A stretch of 64,000 nt of DNA from contig CAWICW010000008.1 in assembly GCA_963834685.1 (NCBI GenBank), positions 62,001 to 126,000 of the forward strand, written 5' to 3'. Shown piece by piece: positions 7,815 to 15,247 of this stretch. The notes below the pieces were generated by a model. It searched no databases. It worked only from the letters and a program-made list of their open reading frames with translations, and was not told the DNA's origin. The translations under genes and the position numbers were made by a program. Numbering within the stretch: position 1 is the stretch's first letter; each line of letters opens with the position of its first letter. The DNA comes from Palsa-504 sp963834685. Lineage in GTDB: Bacteria; Actinomycetota; Actinomycetes; Streptosporangiales; Streptosporangiaceae.

Positions 7815-8864
7815 ATGACCGCACCGCTCCAGGTGATCGCCTTGAGCTTCAGCCGCGACGCCGGTTCCGAGGCCAGGATCCTGGCCGAGGTCGACCGTCT
7901 CCGCGGCCGGGGAGTTCTTCGCCTGCTTGACATGCTCTTCGTGGCCAAGAGCCAGGACGGCACCATCGAACGGCTGACCATCGGTGATGACGAGGACTTC
8001 GGCTCGCTGCTGGCGGCAGTCGTTCCTGTTGCGAACGGCGATCCGGCTGTGCCGGCGGCAGCCGACGGTCTCGCAGCCTTTGACCGCGCCGATGCGCGGG
8101 CTCTGGCCGATTCTCTCGATCCAGGGACCGCCCTGGCCTTCCTGCTCGTCGAGCACTACTGGGCCGCGCCGCTTTTTGACGCCATCGCCGAGACGGGCGG
8201 CACGCTGATCGGCGAGGGTTTCCTGACCTCCGAGGCCGGGCTGGTGGTGGGAGCCGAGGTCGCCGCCATGGAGGAGGCAGCTGAGGTGATCGCCCTGGCC
8301 CAGGCCGAGGAGGCCAGTGCCGTGCTCGCGATGGCCGCGGCCCAAGCAGAGGCGGCCGAGGCGGTGGCCGAGTCCCAGCGGATCCAGTCTGCCGCTGCCG
8401 CCGACGCCGTCCGGGCGCTGATCACCGCCGGGCTGGTGGAGGAGGCGGCCGCCCACGAGGCGGTCACGGCGCTGACCGAGGCCGGCCTCATCGTGGCTGC
8501 TGCCGATCAGGCCGCCGCTGACGCCGTAGCCGAAGACGTCGCCACCATAGAAGCCGCCGACGAGGTGACCGCCGAGTCCGTGGCGGAGTCCCTCATCACC
8601 ATTGCCGCCGCCGACGAGATAGCCGACGAAGCGACCAGCCAAGCTGAGGCACGAGTCAGGGCGGCGTCGATCACCACGGCAGAGGCCCAGGTCCTCCGGT
8701 ACCTCCCCACACCGCTCCCCTTCTCCGTTATCGCCGACAAGCTGGGCATCTCCCGGTCAGCAGCCAAGGAGCGAGCGGCACGCCTGTATAACAGGCTCGG
8801 CGTCCACAGCCGGGACGAGGCGGTCAGCCGGGCCAGCGCCTTGGGCCTCATCAGCGCCAAGTAA
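7815..8864 (+). CDS. DUF6325-like domain, Ala-rich helical repeat region and C-terminal LuxR-type HTH
   Basis: 349 aa; ATG at 7815 (another at 7812) after AAGGAGGG. Residues 1-145 resemble small actinobacterial proteins of the DUF1269/DUF6325 kind: PLQVIALSFSRD, a helix, RLLDMLFVAKSQDGTI, then a second half with LAFLLVEHYWAAPLFDAI. Residues 146-285 are an Ala/Glu-rich helical stretch with repeated AADE..A.SVAE units, probably coiled coil. Residues 286-349 (ITTAEAQVLRYLPTPL, then VIADKLGISRSAAKERA and NRLGVHSRDEAV) form a LuxR/GerE-type HTH. The order suggests a regulator with a sensing head and a DNA-binding tail. I do not know this architecture as a described family. Confidence 0.7.
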   Translation: MTAPLQVIALSFSRDAGSEARILAEVDRLRGRGVLRLLDMLFVAKSQDGTIERLTIGDDEDFGSLLAAVVPVANGDPAVPAAADGLAAFDRADARALADSLDPGTALAFLLVEHYWAAPLFDAIAETGGTLIGEGFLTSEAGLVVGAEVAAMEEAAEVIALAQAEEASAVLAMAAAQAEAAEAVAESQRIQSAAAADAVRALITAGLVEEAAAHEAVTALTEAGLIVAAADQAAADAVAEDVATIEAADEVTAESVAESLITIAAADEIADEATSQAEARVRAASITTAEAQVLRYLPTPLPFSVIADKLGISRSAAKERAARLYNRLGVHSRDEAVSRASALGLISAK

Positions 8865-8979
8865 CCGGGGCGCGGACGCTCCGCTCGCCCGCACAGAGTT
8901 CACCGCCCGCACAACCTCGCATTCCGCTCGGTCCGCTGTACCCCTGATCGTTGCGGCTGGCGGCGGCTAGGATCGCCGC

Positions 8980-9329
8980 GTGATTACCGGCATTCATGCG
9001 ATCGTGTTCTCCCCGGCCGCCGAGAAGGTGCGTGCGTTCTTCGCGGACGTATTGGGCCTGGCGTCGGCCGACGCGGGCGGAGGCTGGCTCATCTTCGCCT
9101 TGCCCCGGCCGAGCTTGCCGTTCATCCGGTCGACGGTGACGGCCACCATGAGCTTTACCTGATGTGTGACGACATCCACGCCACGCTCGCCGAACTGCGG
9201 GACAAGGGAGTCGAAGTGGCACGAGACGTATCCGATCAGGGCTGGGGGCTCCTGGCCGCGGTCCGCCTCCCGGACGGCGGAGAACTGCCCATCTACGAAC
9301 CCCGGCACCCTTCGCCCCTTCAACCCTGA
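8980..9329 (+). pseudogene. VOC/glyoxalase-family gene with a one-base deletion
   Basis: The GTG at 8980 opens ITGIHAIVFSPAAEKVRAFF and DVLGLASADAGGGWLIFALP, a typical VOC start. The frame is then lost near 9106-9112. The next frame continues AELAVHPVDGDGHHELYLM, DDIHATLAELRDKGVEV, LLAAVRLPDGGELPIYEPR and stops at 9327-9329, exactly a VOC C-terminus. One base is missing in the CCCCGG stretch. It may be a true pseudogene or a sequencing indel. Confidence 0.75.
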
Positions 9330-9405
9330 CCAGGTGCCGTGTGGTGGACGTACGGCGTGAGCACCGTGCAATATCACTCCGGTGGGCCTGGCATCATAGA
9401 AGCAA

Positions 9406-9576
9406 ATGAGCAAGTCATCTTCCCGCCGCTTCCCTGTGACCGTCACCCAGCTACCGGTCACCCGCTGCCAGATCTGCCACCGCACCGTCGCGTACCGGCC
9501 CGGCACCCTCACCGAGGTCCTGACCGGGCACTACCGCCGGGCCCACCCCGAAGCGCTCGACCTCGCACCCCGGTAG
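9406..9576 (+). CDS. Small Cys/His zinc-finger-like protein
   Basis: 56 aa. ATG at 9406, TAG at 9574. It contains CQICH near residues 21-25 and GHYRRAH about 20 residues later, a C-x2-C...H-x4-H pattern that could bind one zinc. The N-terminus is Ser/Arg rich. Codon choice is GC-rich at third positions, as in neighbouring genes. No clear Shine-Dalgarno sequence. The function is unknown; a nucleic-acid-binding role is only suggested by the motif. Confidence 0.55.
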   Translation: MSKSSSRRFPVTVTQLPVTRCQICHRTVAYRPGTLTEVLTGHYRRAHPEALDLAPR

Positions 9577-9663
9577 CCCAGGACGACTCTAGCCCTGCGG
9601 TGAGATCGGAAACGGTTACGCAGCGTGGACCCCCCTGGTAGGGGCCCACGTCAGCGCCTTCGC

Positions 9664-9903
9664 CTAAGGTTCGTCTTCGTCGACCGCGTACGGGCCCAGG
9701 CGCCGGCGCCGCAACCATCGCTTGTATCCCCGGATGGGATGCGTCAGTGGCAGAAGCCCGTCGCGGTCAGTGGTGCCGAACCAGTCCACGGGAAAACCCA
9801 TTACCCGCTGCGATTCTTTGGCCTGCCCGCCCTGCCCGCCCTGCCGACCCGGCCGCCACGGGAAGCCCAGGACCCGGTTCGGCTCATACTGATCATCGGC
9901 CAT
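9664..9903 (-). CDS. Hypothetical small protein
   Basis: 79 aa, ATG at 9903 with a GGAGCGG-like site upstream, TAG stop at 9664. It is mixed polar with two GFP-W motifs (LGFPWRPGR and MGFPVDWFG), a basic run (YKRWLRRRRLG) and an acidic end. I do not recognise a family. The start context and codon use favour a real gene over chance. Confidence 0.4.
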   Translation of the reverse strand: MADDQYEPNRVLGFPWRPGRQGGQGGQAKESQRVMGFPVDWFGTTDRDGLLPLTHPIRGYKRWLRRRRLGPYAVDEDEP

Positions 9904-10257
9904 GGATCCGCTCCCGGGTAGTCACGGTTGACCTTGAGGATACCCGTGCACAGGACGATGCAGGATCCGCAGATCACGGAAGAGCCGACTACCGGGTTCC
10001 AGTCCAGGACTGGACAGTGACGCTGTTGGTCGCGTACCTGGAAGGCGCGCTGACCCCAGTCAGATGGTCGCGGCATGGTGACCGCGGCGCCTTCGGTCTG
10101 CAGGCCGGGGCCATGAGCAACCTGTTGCTAACTATGTCAATCAAAGCGATTGCGCGGCCGGTCCTGGTGGACCTGCCGCGCAATCCTGCCTGACCGGCCG
10201 GCTGCCGGGCCGAACTGACCAGAGCTGGCCAGGCGGGCTCGGTCAGAGCACCTGGGG
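9904..10257. other. Intergenic region with one strong hairpin
   Basis: This 354-base stretch has open frames on both strands, but none has a good start site or protein-like composition. The only clear structure is the 38-base hairpin at 10148-10185, annotated separately. Confidence 0.5.
10148..10185. terminator. Long hairpin downstream of the phasin-like gene
   Basis: Eleven perfect base pairs (GATTGCGCGGC/GCCGCGCAATC), one C/T mismatch, five more pairs (GGTCC/GGACC) and a TGGT tetraloop. It lies 73 bases past the minus-strand stop at 10258. There is no clean U-tract, so it may stop or stabilise the transcript. Confidence 0.55.
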
Positions 10258-10551
10258 TCAGGCCCCGTCGCCCTGGCCGGTCAGCGGCGCGGCGACCTGA
10301 AGGACGTCGTTCGCGAACTTGCGCTGCGTGGCCAGCAACTGCTCGGCGAAGTCGTACGCGCCGTTGACCAGCGTCTCCGGCTTCGGCAGTCGGTCGGCGT
10401 TGGGCAGGTTCACCTTGGGAAAGGACGGGGTGACGGACTGAACGGTCGCCGTCCACGCCTGCAGGGCGTCCACCACGGTGTCCTGGGACGTGCGGATCAG
10501 CCTCAGGATCTCGTCCTGGAGATCGCGCCCGGCGGTGCTGATGTCGATCAT
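10258..10551 (-). CDS. Phasin-like small protein
   Basis: 97 aa. ATG at 10551 follows a strong GGAGGAGGAAC site. The chain is one long amphipathic helical protein: RDLQDEILRLIRTSQDTVVDAL, then NLPNADRLPKPETLVNGAYDF, AEQLLATQRKFANDVL. The last two segments match the phasin/HBHA-like proteins of actinobacteria, which coat storage granules or bind surfaces. It has its own consensus promoter overlapped by a perfect palindrome, suggesting tight control. The granule role is inferred from family resemblance. Confidence 0.6.
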   Translation of the reverse strand: MIDISTAGRDLQDEILRLIRTSQDTVVDALQAWTATVQSVTPSFPKVNLPNADRLPKPETLVNGAYDFAEQLLATQRKFANDVLQVAAPLTGQGDGA

Positions 10552-10585
10552 TGTTGTTCCTCCTCCAGCGGCTCTTATGCTTACT

Positions 10586-10616
10586 ATAGTATGCATCTAG
10601 CTTGACTTGTCAAGCT
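10586..10616 (-). promoter_or_regulatory. Sigma-70-type promoter with operator for the phasin-like gene
   Basis: On the minus strand TTGACA (10608-10613) is followed after 16 bases by TACTAT (10586-10591), or after 19 by TATAGT (10583-10588). The -35 box lies inside a perfect inverted repeat AGCTTGAC-TT-GTCAAGCT at 10599-10616, the classic arrangement for repression by occlusion. The gene starts about 35 bases downstream. Confidence 0.75.
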
Positions 10617-10853
10617 TTTGCTCGATATGCCAAGCAGCCGGCCGGGTGGAAGGGAACGCGAGCCGGGCTAGAAGAGTGCACGTGCGTGCCGCCGAGTCCG
10701 CGATTCACCTGGGATGGGTGAGGGGCAGCCGCGTCGTGTGCGATGGTATCGGCTAGCCCCAGGATCTTCCGCAGGCCGACCGCAACGCCGAGGCCGGGGC
10801 GTCCGGAGTGACCCGGCCGCCTCGGCCTCGGCGTATGGCGTACAGCAGTCCGC

Positions 10854-11036
10854 TTACTCGAGCCTGGCGCGGAGCTCCGCGGCCCGGCGCCACGCCTCGA
10901 TCATCCGGTGCTCGGCCTTGTGCTCCATCCGGCGCGCCCGGCGCAGGGTGAGCAGCCGGCGCGACGGGCGCAGCTGCTGGGCCCGCTCTATTTTGCTGCG
11001 ACTTTCCTCGTTCGCCAGCTCTTCTACCAGATACAT
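10854..11036 (-). CDS. Small basic hypothetical protein
   Basis: 60 aa. ATG at 11036 has GGAG eight bases upstream; the in-frame GTG at 11045 overlaps that site and is less likely. The protein is strongly charged and helical (EELANEESRSKIERAQQLR, LRRARRMEHKAEHRMIEAWR), with no signal or membrane segment. I do not recognise it. It lies just downstream of the WhiB gene on the same strand and could be cotranscribed. Confidence 0.5.
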   Translation of the reverse strand: MYLVEELANEESRSKIERAQQLRPSRRLLTLRRARRMEHKAEHRMIEAWRRAAELRARLE

Positions 11037-11156
11037 GCTGATCACTCCGTTGTGTGCATCGTGTGCCCTGTCGGCCGCGCGGCCCTGGTCGGGCCGCGCG
11101 GCCCTTCCCCGTAGATCAGTGACCGCTCACGCGGCCACCCTCCTTCTGGTGACCGC

Positions 11157-11618
11157 CTACGCGGCCACTTCGGTCTTGCGCGGACGTCCGCGAGGCCGCT
11201 TGCGAGGCACGATCGCGCCCCGCATGAGCAGCTCTCCGCCCCAGACGCCCCAGGGCTCCCGGCGCTCGAGCGCCCCCGTCAGGCAGGCGATCCGGGCCCG
11301 GCAATCCCGGCACATGGCCTTCGCCTGCTCCACGTCCTGCGGAGACTCGGCGAAGAACAGCTCTGGGTCCTCCGTGCACGGGAGATCCAGGCCTGCCGGG
11401 AATGCGGTGGCTCTGCCCACATCCGGGCCCACATCCGGGCCCACATCCGGGCCTGCCACCATGAACTGACTTGCCACACTGACCTCGCTGGTCTGGCCGA
11501 TGTTGCCGACCTGGACCTGCCTGACGTCCGACTCCTGCCGTATCTGAGAGCCGAACGCCTCGAACCCCGTCGTGTCCTCGCCTCCGACGGTGGCAGCGCG
11601 CCACTGCATCGGTGCCAT
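11157..11618 (-). CDS. WhiB7-like iron-sulfur transcription regulator
   Basis: 153 aa from ATG 11618 (GAGAGGGG upstream). The WhiB domain in the C-terminal half has four Cys: LPCTEDPELFF, then MCRDCRARIACL, followed by the GVWGGE turn. The last residues, RKRPRGRPRK, are an AT-hook, the mark of WhiB7 proteins that bind AT-rich DNA beside the -35 of resistance genes with SigA. The N-terminal 70 residues are extra and include a PDVG repeat (12-bp units in DNA). A long structured leader precedes it, as expected for an attenuated whiB7. Confidence 0.8.
   Translation of the reverse strand: MAPMQWRAATVGGEDTTGFEAFGSQIRQESDVRQVQVGNIGQTSEVSVASQFMVAGPDVGPDVGPDVGRATAFPAGLDLPCTEDPELFFAESPQDVEQAKAMCRDCRARIACLTGALERREPWGVWGGELLMRGAIVPRKRPRGRPRKTEVAA
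11418..11453. repeat. 12-bp tandem repeat in the WhiB7-like gene
   Basis: About three copies of the 12-base unit cacatccgggcc code for PDVG-PDVG-PDVG in the linker before the WhiB domain. In-frame and likely length-variable. Confidence 0.75.
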
Positions 11619-11696
11619 CCCCTCTCGCTTACCGGTCCTAGTTGTCGCCCATGCGATTTCTCGCCCGTTCGTGGGACCTAGGCCCTTGATAGCTAA

Positions 11697-11759
11697 GGCC
11701 GCGGACCCTGTGTGGATCCGCGGCCTCAAGGGGACTTCTGGCCGGCCTTTCTAGGCCGG
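11697..11759 (-). promoter_or_regulatory. Two tandem hairpins in the leader of the WhiB7-like gene
   Basis: Hairpin one: GGCCGCGGA (11697-11705) pairs perfectly with TCCGCGGCC (11717-11725). Hairpin two: CCGGCC (11742-11747) pairs with GGCCGG (11754-11759) and overlaps the stop of the upstream small gene. Both lie between that gene and the WhiB start. Studied whiB7 genes are controlled by leader attenuation, and this arrangement fits, but no poly-U tract follows on the minus strand. Confidence 0.5.
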
Positions 11760-12065
11760 TTCCCTATATGGAGGCGGACCCGATGCGCCTTCGCCGACGG
11801 CGTAAACGCTGGTCATGTGGTTGTAGTTATTCATCTGCCCGGGCTGCGCCATGAGGGCGGACTGCGGGGCCGGGATGGCCAGGACGGCCTTGTCCCGGAC
11901 GCGCGGAACCGACTGCACGACAACGGCCAGCCCAGTGCCGCCGCCGGCACCAGGCACACTCGTCCCCGGGAAGGTCGAACGCGGGCAGAAGGCACCCAGC
12001 CGCGCACGCCACGGCTCTGCCGTCAGAACGCCTGCCGCCAGGACGTCAGAGTGGATGTTGGTCAC
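11751..12065 (-). CDS. Hypothetical protein upstream of the WhiB7-like gene
   Basis: 104 aa from GTG 12065, which is correctly spaced from AAGGAGG; a GTG at 12074 overlaps that site. GC-rich third positions support coding. The sequence (TNIHSDVLAAGVLTAEPWRARL, a Gly-rich stretch, AVVVQSVPRVRDKAVLAI, then NNYNHMTSVYAVG) is not one I recognise. No membrane segment. It shares a strand and probably a transcript with the WhiB gene, its stop overlapping the leader hairpin. Confidence 0.5.
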   Translation of the reverse strand: MTNIHSDVLAAGVLTAEPWRARLGAFCPRSTFPGTSVPGAGGGTGLAVVVQSVPRVRDKAVLAIPAPQSALMAQPGQMNNYNHMTSVYAVGEGASGPPPYREPA

Positions 12066-12111
12066 GATGGGCACCTCCTTCCAGGAGCGTCGATAACTAG
12101 CCCACGGACAT

Positions 12112-12156
12112 GTAGGCAGCCTACGTAATGCCCCCTAAAGGGGGCAACACTTTTTT
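12112..12156. promoter_or_regulatory. Palindrome and hairpin upstream of the 12065 gene
   Basis: GTAGGC-A-GCCTAC is a perfect palindrome at about 12112-12124. Next to it GCCCCC-TAAA-GGGGGC (12130-12145) is followed on the plus strand by AACAC and six T (12151-12156), the look of an intrinsic terminator on the plus strand although no plus-strand gene ends there. Both lie 50-90 bases upstream of the minus-strand gene starting at 12065. Confidence 0.45.
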
Positions 12157-12168
12157 AAGCTGCGGTTT

Positions 12169-13092
12169 TCAACAAAGGCGAAGTGAGCTACGGCGGGCCG
12201 GGAGGTTCCGGGGATTCCTCCGGGCCGGTCCAGCTAAGCGCGGGGCGGTGCGGATCAGGCCCTCTTGCATGACCGACACCACGAGCTTGCCCTCGGCGGT
12301 GAACACCTGACCGTGGGCCAGGCCCCGGCCGCCGAAGGCCACCGGTGAATCCTGCGCGTACAGCAGCCAGCGGTCGGCCCGGAACGGCCGGTGGAACCAC
12401 ATCGCGTGGTCCAGGCTCGCGCCCGTCGTGCGGCCGTCCGCCCAGGACAGGCCGTGCGCCAGCAGCACCGTATCGAGCAGCGTCATGTCCGAGACGTAGG
12501 TCATCAGGCATACGTGCAGCAGCGGGTCGTCGGGCAGGTCCCCGTCCACCCGCAGCCAGACCAGGTTCCTGGAGGTCCGCAGCGACGGGTCGTGCTCGGC
12601 CTCCACCGAGATCGGGCCGACCGAGCGCAGGTCGAAGGGGCTCTCGAAGAGCCTGGGATGGTCCTGGCCCAGGACCCGGGCCCACCGCTCGGAGTTCGGC
12701 TCGACCTGGCCGGGCGGCGGCACCTCGGGCATCGGGTCGGCGTGCTCGGGCCCGGGCTCGGCGTGGTGGAAGGACGCGGACAAGGTGAAGATCGTCCGGC
12801 CGTGCTGGATCGCGGACACCCGGCGGGTGGTGAACGACCGCCCGTCGCGGGTCCGGTCGACCGTGTACACCAGCGGCACCGCGGTGTCGCCCGGCCGGAT
12901 GAAGTAGGCGTGCAGGGAGTGCACCGGGCGGTCCGGCGGGACGGTCCGCCCGGCGGCGACCAGCGCCTGGCCGGCCACCTGCCCGCCGAACACCCGCTGC
13001 CGCTGCTCGTCGGGGCTGCGGCCGCGGAAGATGTCCAGCTCGATCTGCTCCAGGTCGAGCAGCTCGAGCAGGCCGTCCAGCGCCTTACTCAC
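12169..13092 (-). CDS. tesB: Acyl-CoA thioesterase II
   Basis: 307 aa from GTG 13092, with GGAGG upstream. It is a double-hotdog TesB: first hotdog with VFGGQVAGQALVAAGRTV, HSLHAYFIRPGD and YTVDRTRDGRSFTTRRV, second with SLDHAMWFHRPFRADRWLLYAQ and GGRGLAHGQVFT. These are the standard substrate-channel and catalytic segments; the enzyme hydrolyses acyl-CoA in the cytoplasm. The last 25 residues are Arg/Pro-rich and longer than usual after the expected EGLIR end. It follows the helicase gene on the same strand with 25 bases between. Confidence 0.92.
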   Translation of the reverse strand: MSKALDGLLELLDLEQIELDIFRGRSPDEQRQRVFGGQVAGQALVAAGRTVPPDRPVHSLHAYFIRPGDTAVPLVYTVDRTRDGRSFTTRRVSAIQHGRTIFTLSASFHHAEPGPEHADPMPEVPPPGQVEPNSERWARVLGQDHPRLFESPFDLRSVGPISVEAEHDPSLRTSRNLVWLRVDGDLPDDPLLHVCLMTYVSDMTLLDTVLLAHGLSWADGRTTGASLDHAMWFHRPFRADRWLLYAQDSPVAFGGRGLAHGQVFTAEGKLVVSVMQEGLIRTAPRLAGPARRNPRNLPARRSSLRLC

Positions 13093-13117
13093 TTCCCGCC
13101 CACCTCCCCAGCCCTCT

Positions 13118-14848
13118 TCACCGCCGGCCCAGGCGGACGTCATCGAGGAACCGCGACCGTTGCCGCGCCGCGACGCGGCCGTGTCCATCTCCGGGGCCGG
13201 CCGGCGCCCGGGCCGGGGACCAGGAAAGGTACAGGTGCTGGCGCGCCCTGGTCACCGCCACATACAGTAGCCGTCTTTCCTCCTCGATCGCGTCGGGCGT
13301 CTTGGCGTGCACGATCGGCATCAGCCCCTCGACCAGGCCCGGCAGCAGCACCGCGTCCCACTCCAGTCCCTTGGCGGCGTGCATCGAGGCCAGCGTCACG
13401 CCCTGGACCGCGGGCGCGTGGCCCAGCTCGGCCCGCTGGGTCAGCTCGGCGGCGAAGTCGCTCAGGCTGGCTTGCGGCCGCGCGGCGTGCATGTCGTCGG
13501 CCAGCTCGGCGATGGCGGCCAGCGACTCCCAGCGCTCGCGGGCCGCCGAACCGCCCGCGGGCGGGCTGCCGGTGAAACCGATGCCGGTCAGCACGTGCCG
13601 GACCGCGGCCGGCAGCGGGTCCGGGTCCGCCGGGCTGGCCGCCTCGCCGCGGGCGGCGCCGCGGAACAGCACCAGCGCCTGCCGGACCACCGGCCGCTCG
13701 TAGAACCGCTCGGTGCCGCGCACCACGTAGGGCACCGCGGCCTGGGTCAGCACCCGCTCGAACCGTTCGGTGTCCGCGTTGATCCGGACCAGCACCGCGA
13801 TCTGGCCGGCCGGAACGCCCGCCGCGATCAGCGACCGGATCTGCACCGCCACCCCGGCCGCCTCGCTGGCGTCGTCGGGGTACTTCGTGAGCACCGGCTG
13901 CGGCCCGGGCGGCCGCTGCGCGATCAGCGCCGGGCCGGACCGCATCAGCTGGTTGGCCACCGCGACCACCTGCGGCGTCGACCGGTAGTCGCGGACCAGC
14001 CGGACGAGCGCGGCGCCGGGGAACTCGGCGGTGAAGCCGGTCAGGTAGTCCGGCGTGGCGCCGGTGAAGGAGTAGATCACCTGATGCGGGTCTCCCACCA
14101 CGCACAGCTCGTCGCGGTCGCCGAGCCAGGCGTCGAGCAGCAGCTTCTGCAGCGGGTTCACGTCCTGGTACTCGTCGACCACGAAGTACCGGAACGTGTC
14201 GCGCACCTGGTCCGCCGCGCCGCCGTGCTCGAGCACGATGGCGGCGGTCAGCTCCAGGACCGACTCGAAGTCGATCAGGTGCCGCTCGCGCCGCAGCCGC
14301 TCATAGCCGTCGTACACGAACGCCATGGCCTCCGTCCCGGCCCCGGGCGAGCGGCCCGCGGCGGCCGCGGCGCGGGCGTAGGACTCCGGGCGGATCTGGG
14401 TCGTCTTGGCCCACTCGATCTCGCTGGCCGCGTCGGCCAGCCCGGGGCCGTCCAGCCGGACCCGGGCCTGCTTGGCGGCCTCGCGGACCAGGGCGGCCTT
14501 GGCGTCGATCAGCCGCGGCGGCCGGCCGCCGATCAGCCGCGGCCAGAAGTAGTTAAGCTGGCGCAGCGCGGCCGCGTGGAAGGTGGACGCGCGCACCTGC
14601 GCGGCGCCGAGCTGGCGCAGCCGGCCGCGCATCTCCCCCGCCGCCCGCACGGTGAAGGTCAAGGCCAGCACGTGCGCCGGGTTCATCACCCCGATGGCGG
14701 CCGCGTACGCGATCCGGTGCGTGATCGCGCGCGTCTTGCCGGTGCCCGCGCCGGCCAGCACGCAGACCGCGCCACGGGTGGCCAGGGCCACCTCGCGCTG
14801 CTCGGGATCCAGCCCGGCCAGCAGCGCGTCGGCCGCGACCTCGGGCAC
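13118..14848 (-). CDS. UvrD2-like superfamily 1 DNA helicase, lacking the C-terminal HRDC part
   Basis: 576 aa from GTG 14848 (AGGAGG four bases upstream; ATG 14866 is an alternative). Helicase motifs: Walker A LAGAGTGKTRAITHRI, Ia ALTFTVRAAGEM, II VVDEYQDVNPLQ, III GDPHQVIYSFTGA, IV VRDYRSTPQVV, V GVTLASMHAAKGLEWDAV, VI RRLLYVAVTRARQHL. The neighbour is mycoredoxin, as with mycobacterial uvrD2. That protein continues with a four-Cys motif and HRDC domain, but here the chain ends right after RSRFLDDVRLGRR. It should unwind DNA 3' to 5' in repair. Confidence 0.88.
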   Translation of the reverse strand: MPEVAADALLAGLDPEQREVALATRGAVCVLAGAGTGKTRAITHRIAYAAAIGVMNPAHVLALTFTVRAAGEMRGRLRQLGAAQVRASTFHAAALRQLNYFWPRLIGGRPPRLIDAKAALVREAAKQARVRLDGPGLADAASEIEWAKTTQIRPESYARAAAAAGRSPGAGTEAMAFVYDGYERLRRERHLIDFESVLELTAAIVLEHGGAADQVRDTFRYFVVDEYQDVNPLQKLLLDAWLGDRDELCVVGDPHQVIYSFTGATPDYLTGFTAEFPGAALVRLVRDYRSTPQVVAVANQLMRSGPALIAQRPPGPQPVLTKYPDDASEAAGVAVQIRSLIAAGVPAGQIAVLVRINADTERFERVLTQAAVPYVVRGTERFYERPVVRQALVLFRGAARGEAASPADPDPLPAAVRHVLTGIGFTGSPPAGGSAARERWESLAAIAELADDMHAARPQASLSDFAAELTQRAELGHAPAVQGVTLASMHAAKGLEWDAVLLPGLVEGLMPIVHAKTPDAIEEERRLLYVAVTRARQHLYLSWSPARAPAGPGDGHGRVAARQRSRFLDDVRLGRR

Positions 14849-14944
14849 TGCACCTCCTATGGCCATTTCTCCCCTCGGGAACGCAACCAGCCTTGCCGGT
14901 GTTACATGATCCGGTAATTTCACCAACCTCGAGGAGGCGGGCGG

Positions 14945-15199
14945 GTGTCCGGCCAGCTGATTATGTACACCACTCCATGGTGCGGCTTCTGCCGGAACCT
15001 GAAGAAGCAGCTCGCCCGCGAGGGTATCGAGATGGCCGAGGTCGACATCGAGCGGGACCCGGCGGCGTGCGAGTTCGTGATGTCGGTCAACGGGGGCAAC
15101 CAGACGGTACCGACCGTGGTATTCCCGGACGGCACGGTCATGGTCAACCCGTCGGCGGCACAGGTCCGCGAACGATTGGCCGCGGTCAGCACGGGGTAG
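14945..15199 (+). CDS. mrx1: Mycoredoxin (glutaredoxin-like)
   Basis: 84 aa, GTG at 14945 with GAGGAGG upstream. The active site CGFC is at about residues 13-16 in a short thioredoxin fold (IMYTTPWCGFCRNLKKQL), with the cis-Pro segment QTVPTVVFPDG. Mycoredoxin-1 reduces mycothiol mixed disulfides in actinobacteria. Divergent from the UvrD2-like gene, a pairing known from mycobacteria. Confidence 0.88.
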   Translation: MSGQLIMYTTPWCGFCRNLKKQLAREGIEMAEVDIERDPAACEFVMSVNGGNQTVPTVVFPDGTVMVNPSAAQVRERLAAVSTG

Positions 15200-15247
15200 A
15201 GAATTCTGCCGAACGAAGCGTGGTGCACGCCGCGGGACAGGACGGAC

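Noticed and set aside
9747..10193. Plus-strand frame of 148 codons in the 9.9-10.2 kb gap
   Set aside because: No start signal, Arg/Pro-rich first half, and it runs through the strong hairpin at 10148-10185.
12130..12156. Intrinsic terminator for a plus-strand gene
   Set aside because: The hairpin and T-run look right on the plus strand, but no plus-strand gene ends nearby, so it is kept only as a possible regulatory structure.
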